Source of the DNA: an uncultured delta proteobacterium
GTDB lineage: Bacteria > Myxococcota_A > Bradymonadia > REDH01
Assembly: GCA_903873545.1 (NCBI GenBank)
Contig: CAIQPA010000471.1
Location: 1 to 27,661, forward strand
Direction of reading: 5' to 3'
DNA: 27,661 nt
The notes under the pieces: generated by a model
Databases searched by the model: none
What the model was told of the DNA's origin: nothing
What the model saw: the letters and a program-made list of their open reading frames with translations, nothing else
Shown here: positions 15,146 to 23,363 of the stretch, in pieces
Layout of the letters: every line of letters starts with the position of its first letter
Numbering within the stretch: position 1 is the stretch's first letter
Made by a program: the position numbers and the translations under genes

Positions 15146-16189
15146 ATGGCATCCCACCCTCACGACCCGATTCTACGGCTTCCCAAAGCCGACCTTCACC
15201 TTCACCTCGACGGGTCGCTTCGCGCGGACACGGTGTTGCAGATCGCCGCCAGCGAGGGAATCGATCTCGCAAGCCGCGATGAAGCATCGCTCCGAACCAT
15301 CCTCTCGCCGCCGCTCGACCCACCGAGTCTGGAGCGGTACCTCAAGGCGTTTGATGTGACCTGCGCGGTGATGCAGACGCGCCACGCCATCCGCCGCATC
15401 GCACGCGAACTCGTGGAAGACTGCGCAGCCGAGAACATCACCTATCTCGAGGCTCGGTTCTGCCCCAGCCTGCTGACGCTGGGTGGGCTCTCCGTCGCAG
15501 AGGTGATCGAAGCGGTGGCGGAGGGTCTTGAAGAGGGTGAGCGGGCGACGGGCACGATGGCGCGTCAGATCATCTGCGCGCTCCGCCATCGGGACCTGCA
15601 CGAGGGTGTAGAACTGGCCGAGGCGGCCGTCGCACTCCGCAGCCGCGGCGTGGTGGCCTTCGATCTTGCCGGCCCCGAGGCCGGATTTGCTGCCGCGTGG
15701 CACGAAGAGGCCTTCCGCGTCGCCCGGCGCGGTGGGCTCTGGACGACCGTTCACGCAGGCGAGGCCGACGGACCGGACTCGATCTACGAGGCGCTGCACA
15801 CGCTGGGTGCGGACCGAATCGGCCATGGCACGACGCTCGTGAACGACCCTGCGCTGATGGCGTGGATGATCGACAGGCAGCTGCCCATCGAGGTCTGCCC
15901 GACCAGCAATGTGCAGACGGGCGCTGCGCCTTCGATCGAACGCCACCCCGTGCGAAGCCTGCTGGAGCGCGGCGCGACAGTCGTGGTCTGCACAGACAAC
16001 CGCCTGGTGTCCGATGTGACGCTCAGCCACGAGCTTCGCGCCGTTGCGAGCGCGGCGCAGCTGGGCCTCGACGAGATTGGGCTGCTGCTGCGGCGCGGCT
16101 TCTCCTCTGCCTTTGTGTCGCTGGACGAGCGTCGCCGGCTCCTTGCCGATTTTGATGCTGCTTTCGCGTCGCTTCGCGCGGGCAGCTAG
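15146..16189 (+). CDS. add: Adenosine deaminase
   Basis: This metal-dependent hydrolase converts adenosine to inosine and ammonia in purine salvage. All motifs are present in the 347-aa protein: the zinc pair HLHLDGS (H18 and H20), the aspartate-rich AFDLAGPEAG loop, HAGE (203-206), and IGHGT. The substrate-side PTSNVQTG is followed by CTDNRLVS (D284). The Asn after that Asp is usual in bacterial enzymes of this subgroup, so it is not a defect. Related aminofutalosine deaminases share these motifs, so specificity is not settled. I chose the ATG at 15146 because the family begins just before this point. The frame extends to an ATG at 15083, and neither start has a clear ribosome site. The DUF2723 gene starts 11 bp downstream on the same strand. 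Confidence 0.9.
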   Translation: MASHPHDPILRLPKADLHLHLDGSLRADTVLQIAASEGIDLASRDEASLRTILSPPLDPPSLERYLKAFDVTCAVMQTRHAIRRIARELVEDCAAENITYLEARFCPSLLTLGGLSVAEVIEAVAEGLEEGERATGTMARQIICALRHRDLHEGVELAEAAVALRSRGVVAFDLAGPEAGFAAAWHEEAFRVARRGGLWTTVHAGEADGPDSIYEALHTLGADRIGHGTTLVNDPALMAWMIDRQLPIEVCPTSNVQTGAAPSIERHPVRSLLERGATVVVCTDNRLVSDVTLSHELRAVASAAQLGLDEIGLLLRRGFSSAFVSLDERRRLLADFDAAFASLRAGS

Positions 16190-16200
16190 CTTGCACAACC

Positions 16201-18012
16201 ATGGATGAAGGGCTCCAGCGCGATCGGAACCGATTGCACCTGCTCGCTGCAGGCTGTGGCATCGCCGCATGGCTGTTCTACCTTTGGCGTGCCGCACCGA
16301 CCACCTACCTGCTCGACAGCTCAGAGCTGGTGAACGCCACATGGTCGCTCGGCATCAGCCATCCGCCCGGTCACCCTGCCTTCCACCTGCTCTCCTATCT
16401 CGCAGGCCTTGTGCCACTCGGTCCCTACCCCTGGCGCATCCACCTCTTTGCTGCGAGCTGCACCGCGCTGGCCGTAGCAATGCTGCCGCTCATTGCAGAC
16501 CGCCTTGCCTCCGTTACGACCCGGTTTGCCCTGCTGACGGTAGGCAGCTTCACGCTCCTCGTCGGGGCGTCCACAGCCCTCGTCCTGCAGTCCATCCGCG
16601 GTGAGGTCTACAGCCTGCACTTCCTCGTGGCAGTCTCGACGCTCTGGCTCATGGCCTCGGTCGAACAGCTTGGGCTGCGGGCGCTCACACTCTGTGCGGT
16701 GGTGCTGGGCGTGGGGCTCCTGAACCATCACTACCTCACCTTCTTCCTCTTTCCTGCAGTTCTGATCTGGCTCCTGCTCGCACGGTTTGGCGGTCGCGCG
16801 ACACTCGCGGGTGTTGCTGCCTCGCTGGTGGTCGGCCTGTCGCTCGTCGGGGGTTACGCAGCGTTGTTCGCCCGCGGCCCAGCGCGGCCGCACGGGAGCT
16901 GGGCCTGGCCGGAGAGCATGGAGAACCTCTACTGGGTGGTCTCGGCGCAGGCCTTCCAGAAGACGGCGGCAAAGGTGGTGACCGTGGATGTTGCGACCGG
17001 ACTTAGCAAGGTTTCGCTCCTCTTCATGGAGCAGGTCGGGCCGCTCGGCTTGCTCCTCGGCGCGGTCGGACTCGTCGGACTCGCGGCAACAAAGCCGCGG
17101 TTCGGCCTGCCGCTGAGCCTTGTTGTGGTCTTCAACCTCGCCACCCAGTTCATCTTCGATTTCGACCCGTGGAACCCCGATGTGCTTGGCTATTTCATGG
17201 TCTCCGTCGCTGCGCTGGGGCTGGGCGCAGGTTGGCTGCTCGTGCAGCTTGCCGAGGGCGCGTCGCGCTCGAACATCGTCCGGCTGACTGCCTATGGCCT
17301 CATGCCCCTGACAGCGCTCTTCTGGGGCATTGCGGAAGCTGCTGACGGGCGAACCCGCGACCTCACGGACTACCGCGAGAGCGAGGTCTTCCGGGATGCG
17401 TTCCTACGCAACGCACCCCCTGATTCGCTCTGGGTCACCGCCTACTTCGAGACCGCGTTTCAGACCTGGTATGCGCAGGGGCCGGAGGACCAGCGCCCGG
17501 ACCTCGTCCACCTGCACCGCTCCTTCCGAACCTACGGCCACTACGATGCGATGATCGTGGCCGGAGAACCCCAGCTTGCACCCCTGCTGCAAGCCGACCC
17601 TTCCAACGCATCGCTCTCGATATCGGCGCTCACGGCATGGGCCGGACGCTCCGCCGTCCGGATAGAGCCCGATGAGCTGGTTTCCAGGGAAGAGCGCCAG
17701 CACCTGCTCGCTGGGGAGGGGAGCCTCGTCTGGCAGTCGAAGGCGCCCACGGCCACGGAGCGAGCAGCGGCCGCAGCAGCGGCGCTCTCTGCCTGGCAGG
17801 AGCGATTCTCCGAGGCATCCACCTTCGAACTTCAGAGTTCGCGCAACCTCATCTGGTGGAGCGTAGGCTACGCTCGGTTCCTGCAGCGCACCGGCGACAG
17901 AGAGGCCGCCGCGGGGTTTCTCAGCATGGCTCTCCGCCAGTCCCCAAACGATCCGGACCTGCTGGGCCTCATGCGAGAGCTCACGGACGGGCGCAGCGAG
18001 CCAGCGAACTAG
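16201..18012 (+). CDS. DUF2723-type membrane glycosyltransferase-like protein
   Basis: A 603-aa polytopic membrane protein with about ten to eleven hydrophobic helices. The N-terminal segment LLDSSELVNATWSLGI, then SHPPGHPAFHLLSYLA and YPWRIHLFAAS, matches the hallmark of DUF2723 proteins, which are GT-C-like and may move sugars from polyprenol carriers to protein or glycan. The acidic D39 and E42 lie in the first extracytoplasmic loop. The C-terminal 200 residues form a soluble region (LWVTAYFETAFQTWY). The ATG at 16201 follows the deaminase stop by 11 bp but has no clear ribosome site, so coupling is plausible. It converges on the DPM-synthase-like gene with shared CTAG stops at 18009-18012. 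Substrate unknown. Confidence 0.78.
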   Translation: MDEGLQRDRNRLHLLAAGCGIAAWLFYLWRAAPTTYLLDSSELVNATWSLGISHPPGHPAFHLLSYLAGLVPLGPYPWRIHLFAASCTALAVAMLPLIADRLASVTTRFALLTVGSFTLLVGASTALVLQSIRGEVYSLHFLVAVSTLWLMASVEQLGLRALTLCAVVLGVGLLNHHYLTFFLFPAVLIWLLLARFGGRATLAGVAASLVVGLSLVGGYAALFARGPARPHGSWAWPESMENLYWVVSAQAFQKTAAKVVTVDVATGLSKVSLLFMEQVGPLGLLLGAVGLVGLAATKPRFGLPLSLVVVFNLATQFIFDFDPWNPDVLGYFMVSVAALGLGAGWLLVQLAEGASRSNIVRLTAYGLMPLTALFWGIAEAADGRTRDLTDYRESEVFRDAFLRNAPPDSLWVTAYFETAFQTWYAQGPEDQRPDLVHLHRSFRTYGHYDAMIVAGEPQLAPLLQADPSNASLSISALTAWAGRSAVRIEPDELVSREERQHLLAGEGSLVWQSKAPTATERAAAAAAALSAWQERFSEASTFELQSSRNLIWWSVGYARFLQRTGDREAAAGFLSMALRQSPNDPDLLGLMRELTDGRSEPAN

Positions 18013-18716
18013 CCCAGCTTCCACTTGAGGCGGAGGACCTGGACCAGCGCTTCTCTGGCAATCTCGGCCGACATCTTCGACACACCCGCGACTCGGTCGG
18101 GGAAGACGATGGGGATCTCCAGCAGCCGAAGGCCCGCCAGGTGGACGCGGTACTTAAGTTCAATCTGGAAGCAGTAGCCGGTGGAGAAGACCTCGCCGAG
18201 TTGGATCTGCTCAAGCGCCTCGCGGCGGTAGCAGACGAAGCCGGCTGTCAGGTCCTGAAAGGGGAGCCCGAGGATGGTCCGCGCATAGAGGCCTCCGCCA
18301 CGTGAAATGAGCCTGCGCGAGAGTCCCCAGTCGACCGTGCCGCCGCCCTCCACATAGCGGGAGCCGATGACCATGTCGGCGTTTTCCGATGCGTCGAGCA
18401 TGGGCTGGAGATACTTGGGGTCGTGGCTGAAGTCGGCGTCCATCTCGAAGACGCGCTGGTAGTCCCGCTCGAGCGCAAAGGCGAAGCCGGCCAGATAGGC
18501 GGTGCCGAGACCAAGTTTGCCGGAGCGGCGGAGGAGATGGATGCGGGGGTCGGCCTTGCCTCGAGCCTCCACGAGGTCGCCGGTTCCATCGGGCGAGCCG
18601 TCATCCACGACAAGGACTTCGACGTCGGGCACCGCTGTGTGAACGGCCGTCAGCATGCGCTCGATGTTCTCGCGCTCGTTGTAGGTCGGGATGATGATCA
18701 GCGTCTTGGGATTCAT
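18009..18716 (-). CDS. Polyprenol-phosphate mannose synthase-like GT2
   Basis: This cytoplasmic enzyme is likely to transfer a sugar, typically mannose from GDP-mannose, to undecaprenyl phosphate, supplying membrane-bound GT-C enzymes. The 235-aa product begins TLIIIPTYNERENIERML, then VLVVDDGSPDGT and GLGTAYLAGF. The nucleotide-binding FEMDADFSHDP contains the DXD motif, followed by IGSRYVEGGG, LTAGFVCYRR and the C-terminal RVAGVSKMS. This is the single-domain bacterial DPM1 type with no membrane helices. ATG at 18716 with GGAGG seven bases upstream; it overlaps the asnB stop by four bases (ATGA). Frames open to 18770 lie inside asnB. Together with asnB and the other GT2 it forms one operon. 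Confidence 0.88.
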   Translation of the reverse strand: MNPKTLIIIPTYNERENIERMLTAVHTAVPDVEVLVVDDGSPDGTGDLVEARGKADPRIHLLRRSGKLGLGTAYLAGFAFALERDYQRVFEMDADFSHDPKYLQPMLDASENADMVIGSRYVEGGGTVDWGLSRRLISRGGGLYARTILGLPFQDLTAGFVCYRREALEQIQLGEVFSTGYCFQIELKYRVHLAGLRLLEIPIVFPDRVAGVSKMSAEIAREALVQVLRLKWKLG

Positions 18717-20641
18717 GCCGTTGCCTCCATGTCGGGCGCGGAGACTGTCACACCCCACCGCTGCCGCCAAGCCTCAAACATCATCAGGGTCCAGAGCTGT
18801 TTGCGGTGGTCGAAGGCCCCCGCCTCGTGCTCCGCCATGAGTCGCTCGACGACGATGGGGTCGAACACGCCGCCAGCAGCGAGCCGATCGTGGCTGAGCA
18901 GATCGTGCATCTGCGACCGGAGCGGCCCCTTGAGCCAGGCGGCGACCGGCATCCCGAATCCCTTCTTCTTCCGAGCAGTCACCACCGCCGGAAGCAGGGG
19001 ACCGACCGCCTGCTTCAGCACCCACTTGGCCTTCAACCCTCGGCCCATTTTGAGGTGCGATGGCATGCGGGCGACAAGCTTCAGCAGCTCCGGGTCGAGG
19101 AAGGCCGAGCGTGCCTCGAGGCCGGCCGCCATGCTCGCGCGATCTACTTTGGTGAGGATGTCTTCGGCGAGGTAGGTGCGGATGTAGGCATTGGAGAGCC
19201 GTTGCCGGTGGTCTCTGCCCTGCGGGGCGTCGTAGTGAACCCCCATGATGCCAAACACCTGTTCGGCGCTGAGCAGCCGGCGACGGTCGCGCGCGAGCGG
19301 CTGCGGGCCGGCATCGGGAAGGAAGGAGCTGAGCCAGCGCACGTGACGCTCGACGCCAGGCGACCCCGCTCCGCGCAAGAAGGACTTGGCGACAAAGTCG
19401 AGGCTGAAGTTGCCCGTGCTGACCGGCATCGCTCGCACCAACCGCTCAGTGAGCCGTTGAAGCGGACGCGGCAGCCGCGCATAGGGTGCTGCAACCTCAT
19501 CGGCGCGAAAGGTCTCGTAGCCCAGAAAAAGTTCATCGCCGCCATCCCCGCCAAGGGCGACCTTCACATGCTCGCGGGTGAACTTCGAGAGCAGGTGGGT
19601 AGGGAGCAGGCTGGCGTCGCCGAAGGGCTCATCCATGTGGCCCATCATCGCCGGGACGAGGTCGAGCAGGTCTGATTGGCCGAAACGGCGCACATGGTGG
19701 GTGGTGCCGAGCGCAGAGGCGACCGCCGAGGCATACTGGGATTCGTCGAACGATGGGTCGTCGAAGGCGACAGAGAAGGTCTGCAGCGCACCGCGGGGCA
19801 TGTCGGCAGCAAGAAGCGCGGCGATTGCGGAGGAGTCCACGCCGCCTGAGAGGAAGACTCCGATCGGCACGTCGGCCATTGTCCGCGCCCGAACAGAATC
19901 GAGCAGCACCTGTCGTGTCTGCCTGACCCATTCGGCGTCCGTCAGCTCAGCCTCCTCCGGCTGGCAGAAGTCGTTCTCGCAGAAGGGCTCGATGGTCACC
20001 CGACCGGCCTCCCACACCAGCGTGGTGCCGGGCTCCAGTTTGTTCACCCCTTCCACCGCGGCGTGGGGCCAAGGAACATACTCGTAGGTCAGGTAGAGTT
20101 CGAGCGCCGCCTGCGAAATGCGGCGTGTGCAGCCAGGATGCGCCATGAGCGCGCGGAGCTCGCTCCCGAACCAGAGCGAACCATCCGGCAGGTGCATGTA
20201 GTAGAGCGGCTTCTCGCCAAAGCGGTCGCGTGCAAGCCGGCCGCGTCGATGCGCAGGCTCCCACACCGCGTAGGCAAACATGCCGTTCAGCCTCGCCGGA
20301 AGCGCTGCGCCCCATGCGTGAGCCCCATGCACAAGGACCTCGGTATCGGAGGAGGTCTCGAACAGGTAGCCCCTCTGCTCGAGCTCAGCCCGCAGGGCCT
20401 TGTGGTTGTAGATCTCGCCGTTGAAACAGACCACGGTGTTGTGGGTGGCTGCCCGCATGGGCTGTGCGCCGCCAGCCAGGTCTACGATGGCGAGCCGTCG
20501 ATGGCCGAAGGCAAACCCCTCTCCGAGCAGCAGCCCCTCACCGTCCGGCCCTCGATGGGCCAGAGAGTCCGTCATGCGGCGGAGCACGGCCTCGTTGTGG
20601 GCGGAGGGCGCGACGAAGAAGCCGCCGGCGATGCCACACAC
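18713..20641 (-). CDS. asnB: Asparagine synthetase (glutamine-hydrolysing)-type amidotransferase
   Basis: The family makes asparagine from aspartate, ATP and glutamine; relatives in polysaccharide loci amidate other carboxylates. The 642-aa product begins MCGIAGGF, giving the catalytic Cys2. The glutaminase motifs HRGPDGEG, GHRRLAIVDL and CFNGEIYN, and the synthetase P-loop FLSGGVDSS (265-271), are intact, as are GGDGGDELFLGY and VDRASMAAGLEARSAFLD. The length of about 640 fits the long type found beside glycosyltransferases, including exosortase-associated amidotransferases, more than the 554-aa E. coli AsnB. The start is a GTG at 20641 with AAGGAG upstream, two bases after the GT2 stop. The end overlaps the DPM synthase-like start. 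The exact substrate is open. Confidence 0.85.
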   Translation of the reverse strand: MCGIAGGFFVAPSAHNEAVLRRMTDSLAHRGPDGEGLLLGEGFAFGHRRLAIVDLAGGAQPMRAATHNTVVCFNGEIYNHKALRAELEQRGYLFETSSDTEVLVHGAHAWGAALPARLNGMFAYAVWEPAHRRGRLARDRFGEKPLYYMHLPDGSLWFGSELRALMAHPGCTRRISQAALELYLTYEYVPWPHAAVEGVNKLEPGTTLVWEAGRVTIEPFCENDFCQPEEAELTDAEWVRQTRQVLLDSVRARTMADVPIGVFLSGGVDSSAIAALLAADMPRGALQTFSVAFDDPSFDESQYASAVASALGTTHHVRRFGQSDLLDLVPAMMGHMDEPFGDASLLPTHLLSKFTREHVKVALGGDGGDELFLGYETFRADEVAAPYARLPRPLQRLTERLVRAMPVSTGNFSLDFVAKSFLRGAGSPGVERHVRWLSSFLPDAGPQPLARDRRRLLSAEQVFGIMGVHYDAPQGRDHRQRLSNAYIRTYLAEDILTKVDRASMAAGLEARSAFLDPELLKLVARMPSHLKMGRGLKAKWVLKQAVGPLLPAVVTARKKKGFGMPVAAWLKGPLRSQMHDLLSHDRLAAGGVFDPIVVERLMAEHEAGAFDHRKQLWTLMMFEAWRQRWGVTVSAPDMEATA

Positions 20642-20643
20642 GC

Positions 20644-21615
20644 CTACTCCTTCGCGCCGGCGGCCGGCGCCGGATTCAGCACCGAGCGGACAAGGTAGAT
20701 CTGCTTGCCCTGCGCCTCATGGTAGGTGCGGATGATGATCTCAGCGAGCAGCCCCATCATGACCAGCATCAGGCCGATGGTAACGAGAAAGGTAGAGAGG
20801 AGCAGGAGCGACATGTTGTGTTGGAAGGGAGGCGCGGTCCAGATGAACCGGCCGACAACCACGCCGAAGGCGACGGCCGATCCGAGCCCGGCGAGAATCA
20901 GGCCGATGCCTCCGAAGAGGTAGATGGGCTTGGTGGCATAGTTGCTCAGGAACTTCACGGTCAGCAGGTCGAGCAGCACCTTGAACGTTCGGTTGATCCC
21001 ATACTTGGAGACGCCGAACTGCCGCGCGCGATGGTTGACCACAATCTCGGCGACGCGTCCGCCGGCCCACGATGCGTATATGGGCACAAACCTGTGCATC
21101 TCGCCGTAGAGCCGGATGTCGCGGATGACCTCTGCACGATAGGCTTTGAGGCTGCACCCGTAATCGTGGAGTTTGACGCCGGTCCAGGCGGAGATGAGCC
21201 GGTTGGCGAGGACCGAAGGGAGTCTCCGGCTCCAGAAGAGGTCTTGCCGAGACTTGCGCCAGCCGCTGACGACGTCGAACCCCTCATCAAGTTTGGCGAT
21301 GAGGCGGGGGATGTCTGCCGGGTCGTTCTGAAGGTCGGCGTCGAGCGGAATGAAGATGTCGCCGGTCGCGTGTGCGATGGCGGCTGCGAGCGCGGCGGTC
21401 TGGCCAAAGTTCTTACGAAATCGGACAACGCGGCAGCGGGGATCGGCGGCTGCGATGGCGCTGAGCACCTCAAACGAGCGGTCGGTAGAGCCGTCATCGA
21501 CGAGCACAACCTCGACATCGAGGGCAAACTGCTTCGCCATGGCGTCTATCTGCCCGTGCAGCAGCCAGAGGTTCTCCTCCTCGTTGAACACGGGAATGAG
21601 CAGCGACAGTTTCAT
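20644..21615 (-). CDS. GT2 with two C-terminal membrane helices (GtrB/ArnC-like)
   Basis: This 323-aa enzyme probably makes an undecaprenyl-phosphate sugar. The GT2 domain shows LSLLIPVFNEEENL, VEVVLVDDGSTDRS, RKNFGQTAALAA and the DXD loop IPLDADLQNDP, with SRRLPSVLANRL and DYGCSLKAYR. Two membrane helices (about residues 236-260, LFGGIGLILAGLGSAV, and 272-300) follow, as in GtrB, ArnC and DPMS-type proteins. The ATG at 21615 begins MKLSLLIPVF, the usual position for the family; its ribosome site is weak. It is the first gene of a minus-strand trio with asnB and the DPM synthase-like GT2. The divergent sigma factor gene starts 190 bp away. Confidence 0.87.
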   Translation of the reverse strand: MKLSLLIPVFNEEENLWLLHGQIDAMAKQFALDVEVVLVDDGSTDRSFEVLSAIAAADPRCRVVRFRKNFGQTAALAAAIAHATGDIFIPLDADLQNDPADIPRLIAKLDEGFDVVSGWRKSRQDLFWSRRLPSVLANRLISAWTGVKLHDYGCSLKAYRAEVIRDIRLYGEMHRFVPIYASWAGGRVAEIVVNHRARQFGVSKYGINRTFKVLLDLLTVKFLSNYATKPIYLFGGIGLILAGLGSAVAFGVVVGRFIWTAPPFQHNMSLLLLSTFLVTIGLMLVMMGLLAEIIIRTYHEAQGKQIYLVRSVLNPAPAAGAKE

Positions 21616-21674
21616 GGGAACCGATCTTTCGCGAGGGACGCCGAGGAGAGTTCAGGGGCGTAACAGAGGCTAAC

Positions 21675-21775
21675 CTGTTGTTCAACTTGACCTAGCTGCG
21701 AGGCGAGCAACGGAAACAAAACTGTTCAGTACCTATTCGAACTATTGACACGGAGGCGAAATCTGTTCAATACAT
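21675..21775 (+). promoter_or_regulatory. Repeat-bearing control region of the sigma-carH operon
   Basis: The 190-bp spacer before the sigma gene carries five copies of CTRTTS on the plus strand: CTGTTG at 21675, CTGTTC at 21722, CTATTC at 21733, CTATTG at 21742 and CTGTTC at 21763. The longer match CTGTTCARTACMT occurs at 21722 and 21763. A perfect -35 element TTGACA (21745-21750) lies among them and is overlapped by the CTATTG copy. The matching -10 is unclear: TTCAAT at 21766-21771 is only 15 bases away. Two copies are 11 bp apart, the repeat period known from a CarH operator. The region also faces the GT2 operon on the minus strand, so both directions could be controlled. Confidence 0.5.
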
Positions 21776-21805
21776 GGTCATTCGCTCTCCACCACTGGTG
21801 CTACC

Positions 21806-22363
21806 ATGACCGACGCTGACCTCCTCCAAGCCCTCCGCCGCCGCGACCCGAATGCTGCTCGCGCTCTCTACGATAGCTACCGCGACCGCGTGTTTGCTGT
21901 GACTGTGCGTGTCCTCCGGGACGAGTGGGATGCCGAAGAGGCGACCAACGACACCCTGTTCACCGTTGTGAACAAGATTGACCTGTTTCACGAGCAGTGC
22001 GCTCTCTGGAGCTGGATCTACCGCGTTGCTGAGAACTGCGCTCGGATGAAGCTCCGGACCTTCAAGCGCCGGCCGATTCTCGTGGAGAGCGACACGCTCA
22101 GCGCGATGATGGCGCCCGCCGCGATGGAGAACACATCAGACAGGCCCGACGACCAGCTGCGCGAGCGGCGTTGCCTTGAGGCCTACGCCACCGGTCTGAT
22201 GGAGGTAGAAGAGACCAACCGGAGCCTCTACATGGCGATGGATCTCGACGGCCGGACCAAGGAAGATGTGGCCGCAGAGCTTTCGCTGACGATTCCAGCC
22301 CTCAAGGCTCGGCTTCACCGCGTCCGCGAGGGCCTCAAGGCGCGGATGCTCTCGGTAGCCTGA
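21806..22363 (+). CDS. ECF-type RNA polymerase sigma factor
   Basis: A 185-aa sigma-70 family protein that would direct RNA polymerase to a special promoter class. Region 2 (about residues 12-85) shows ARALYDSYRDRVFAVTVRVL, then DEWDAEEATNDTLFTV and LWSWIYRVAENCARM. Region 4 (about 120-180) ends in a helix-turn-helix, GRTKEDVAAELSLTIPALKA then RLHRVREGLK. Region 3 is absent, as in ECF sigma factors. No anti-sigma gene is beside it; instead a CarH-type regulator gene follows after 8 bp. The ATG at 21806 fits the family start, though its ribosome site is weak. The cobalamin regulator may control this sigma gene, as in known light-sensing sigma pairs; that is inference. Confidence 0.88.
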   Translation: MTDADLLQALRRRDPNAARALYDSYRDRVFAVTVRVLRDEWDAEEATNDTLFTVVNKIDLFHEQCALWSWIYRVAENCARMKLRTFKRRPILVESDTLSAMMAPAAMENTSDRPDDQLRERRCLEAYATGLMEVEETNRSLYMAMDLDGRTKEDVAAELSLTIPALKARLHRVREGLKARMLSVA

Positions 22364-22371
22364 GGCGTTTC

Positions 22372-23307
22372 ATGCCCCCCTCTCTCTTGTCCATCGGCGC
22401 CGTCTCCAAGGCCTGCGACGTCCCTGTCGAGACGCTCCGGACCTGGGAACGTCGTTACGGCTTTCCAGTCGCTACGCGCACGGCAGGAGGTCAGCGCCTC
22501 TACCAGCCGGCGACCGTGGAACTGCTTCTGGAGGCGAAACGTTCGATTGACCAGGGTCAGCGGCCCGCGCAAGCCTTCGAGCAAATCGTCGCAGCGAGCG
22601 GTGCTGCAGCCCCGGCAAAGGTGGGTAGGCCGCTGCCTACCGTGGTCTGCGACGCTGCCCCCTGCGGTGAGTCTGACGCAGAGACCGATGAGATGGTCTC
22701 GCGGTGGCTTCGGGCTGCATCCCTCTTTGACGCTGCGACGTTGGCTCAGGGTTTTGAGACTGAATGGCACAGGCTCGGTCTCTTCGACTTCCTCGAGCGC
22801 CGTATTCATCCCTTCATCGTTGCCATCGGCGAGGCCTGGATACGCGATGAGATCGGCATACCGCACGAGCATTTCGCCTCGGACCGAGTCATCGACTTCC
22901 TCGGGACCATTTGGCGTCCGCTTTCAGATACAGCGACGGGACCGGTACTGATTGGCGCAACCATGCCGATGGAGCATCACGCCATCGGTCTCCACATGGC
23001 TGCGGTGACGGCTGCCGCCGCAGGCTGCAAGATTGCCTACCTCGGGCTCGACACACCCGTGGTGGAGATTGCGCGGGCGGCGCGTCAGGCCGATGCCTCG
23101 GTCTTCATCAGTGTCTCTGCGACGACGCCGCGTCCGCTTGTGCTCGAGCAGCTCAAGGAGCTCCGCCGCCACCTTGCCTCACGGAACCAGATCGCGGTGG
23201 GCGGCGGCGGCGCGCGGCTGGAGATTGAGGGTGTGCAGCTTCCCGGAAGTTTCCGCGACTTCTTCCACTGGTGCGAATCACAACCAATGCCTCGCCCGGT
23301 TCGATAG
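22372..23307 (+). CDS. CarH/LitR-type MerR-cobalamin light sensor, candidate
   Basis: A 311-aa transcription factor. The MerR-type DNA-binding part (about residues 5-62) shows LSIGAVSKACDVPVETLRTW, ERRYGFP and GGQRLYQ. After a linker, a four-helix bundle (about 105-180) carries W156-x9-E166-H167, the motif whose Trp and His contact adenosylcobalamin from above in CarH. The Rossmann-like B12 domain follows with E201-x-H203-x-x-G206, the lower-ligand motif, then a GGGGAR loop. In characterised CarH, the dark AdoCbl-bound tetramer represses and light breaks it. All key residues are present, so B12 binding is likely; light response is inferred. ATG at 22372 has GAGG six bases upstream and follows the sigma stop by 8 bp. 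Its target is probably its own operon. Confidence 0.85.
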   Translation: MPPSLLSIGAVSKACDVPVETLRTWERRYGFPVATRTAGGQRLYQPATVELLLEAKRSIDQGQRPAQAFEQIVAASGAAAPAKVGRPLPTVVCDAAPCGESDAETDEMVSRWLRAASLFDAATLAQGFETEWHRLGLFDFLERRIHPFIVAIGEAWIRDEIGIPHEHFASDRVIDFLGTIWRPLSDTATGPVLIGATMPMEHHAIGLHMAAVTAAAAGCKIAYLGLDTPVVEIARAARQADASVFISVSATTPRPLVLEQLKELRRHLASRNQIAVGGGGARLEIEGVQLPGSFRDFFHWCESQPMPRPVR

Positions 23308-23363
23308 CCTGCCCCACCTTTGGCTTGCACGAAGAGGCGTTGCCCCGTAGTCGCGCGCTCATC

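Noticed and set aside
15995..15997. TDN instead of TDD in adenosine deaminase as a possible inactivating change
   Set aside because: Asn at this position is common in bacterial adenosine deaminases of this subgroup; the preceding Asp is kept.
15173..16342. 389-codon minus-strand ORF opposite adenosine deaminase
   Set aside because: The opposite strand has every adenosine deaminase motif; this frame has none.
20464..21663. 399-codon plus-strand ORF opposite asnB and GT2
   Set aside because: Shadow of two well-defined genes with catalytic motifs.
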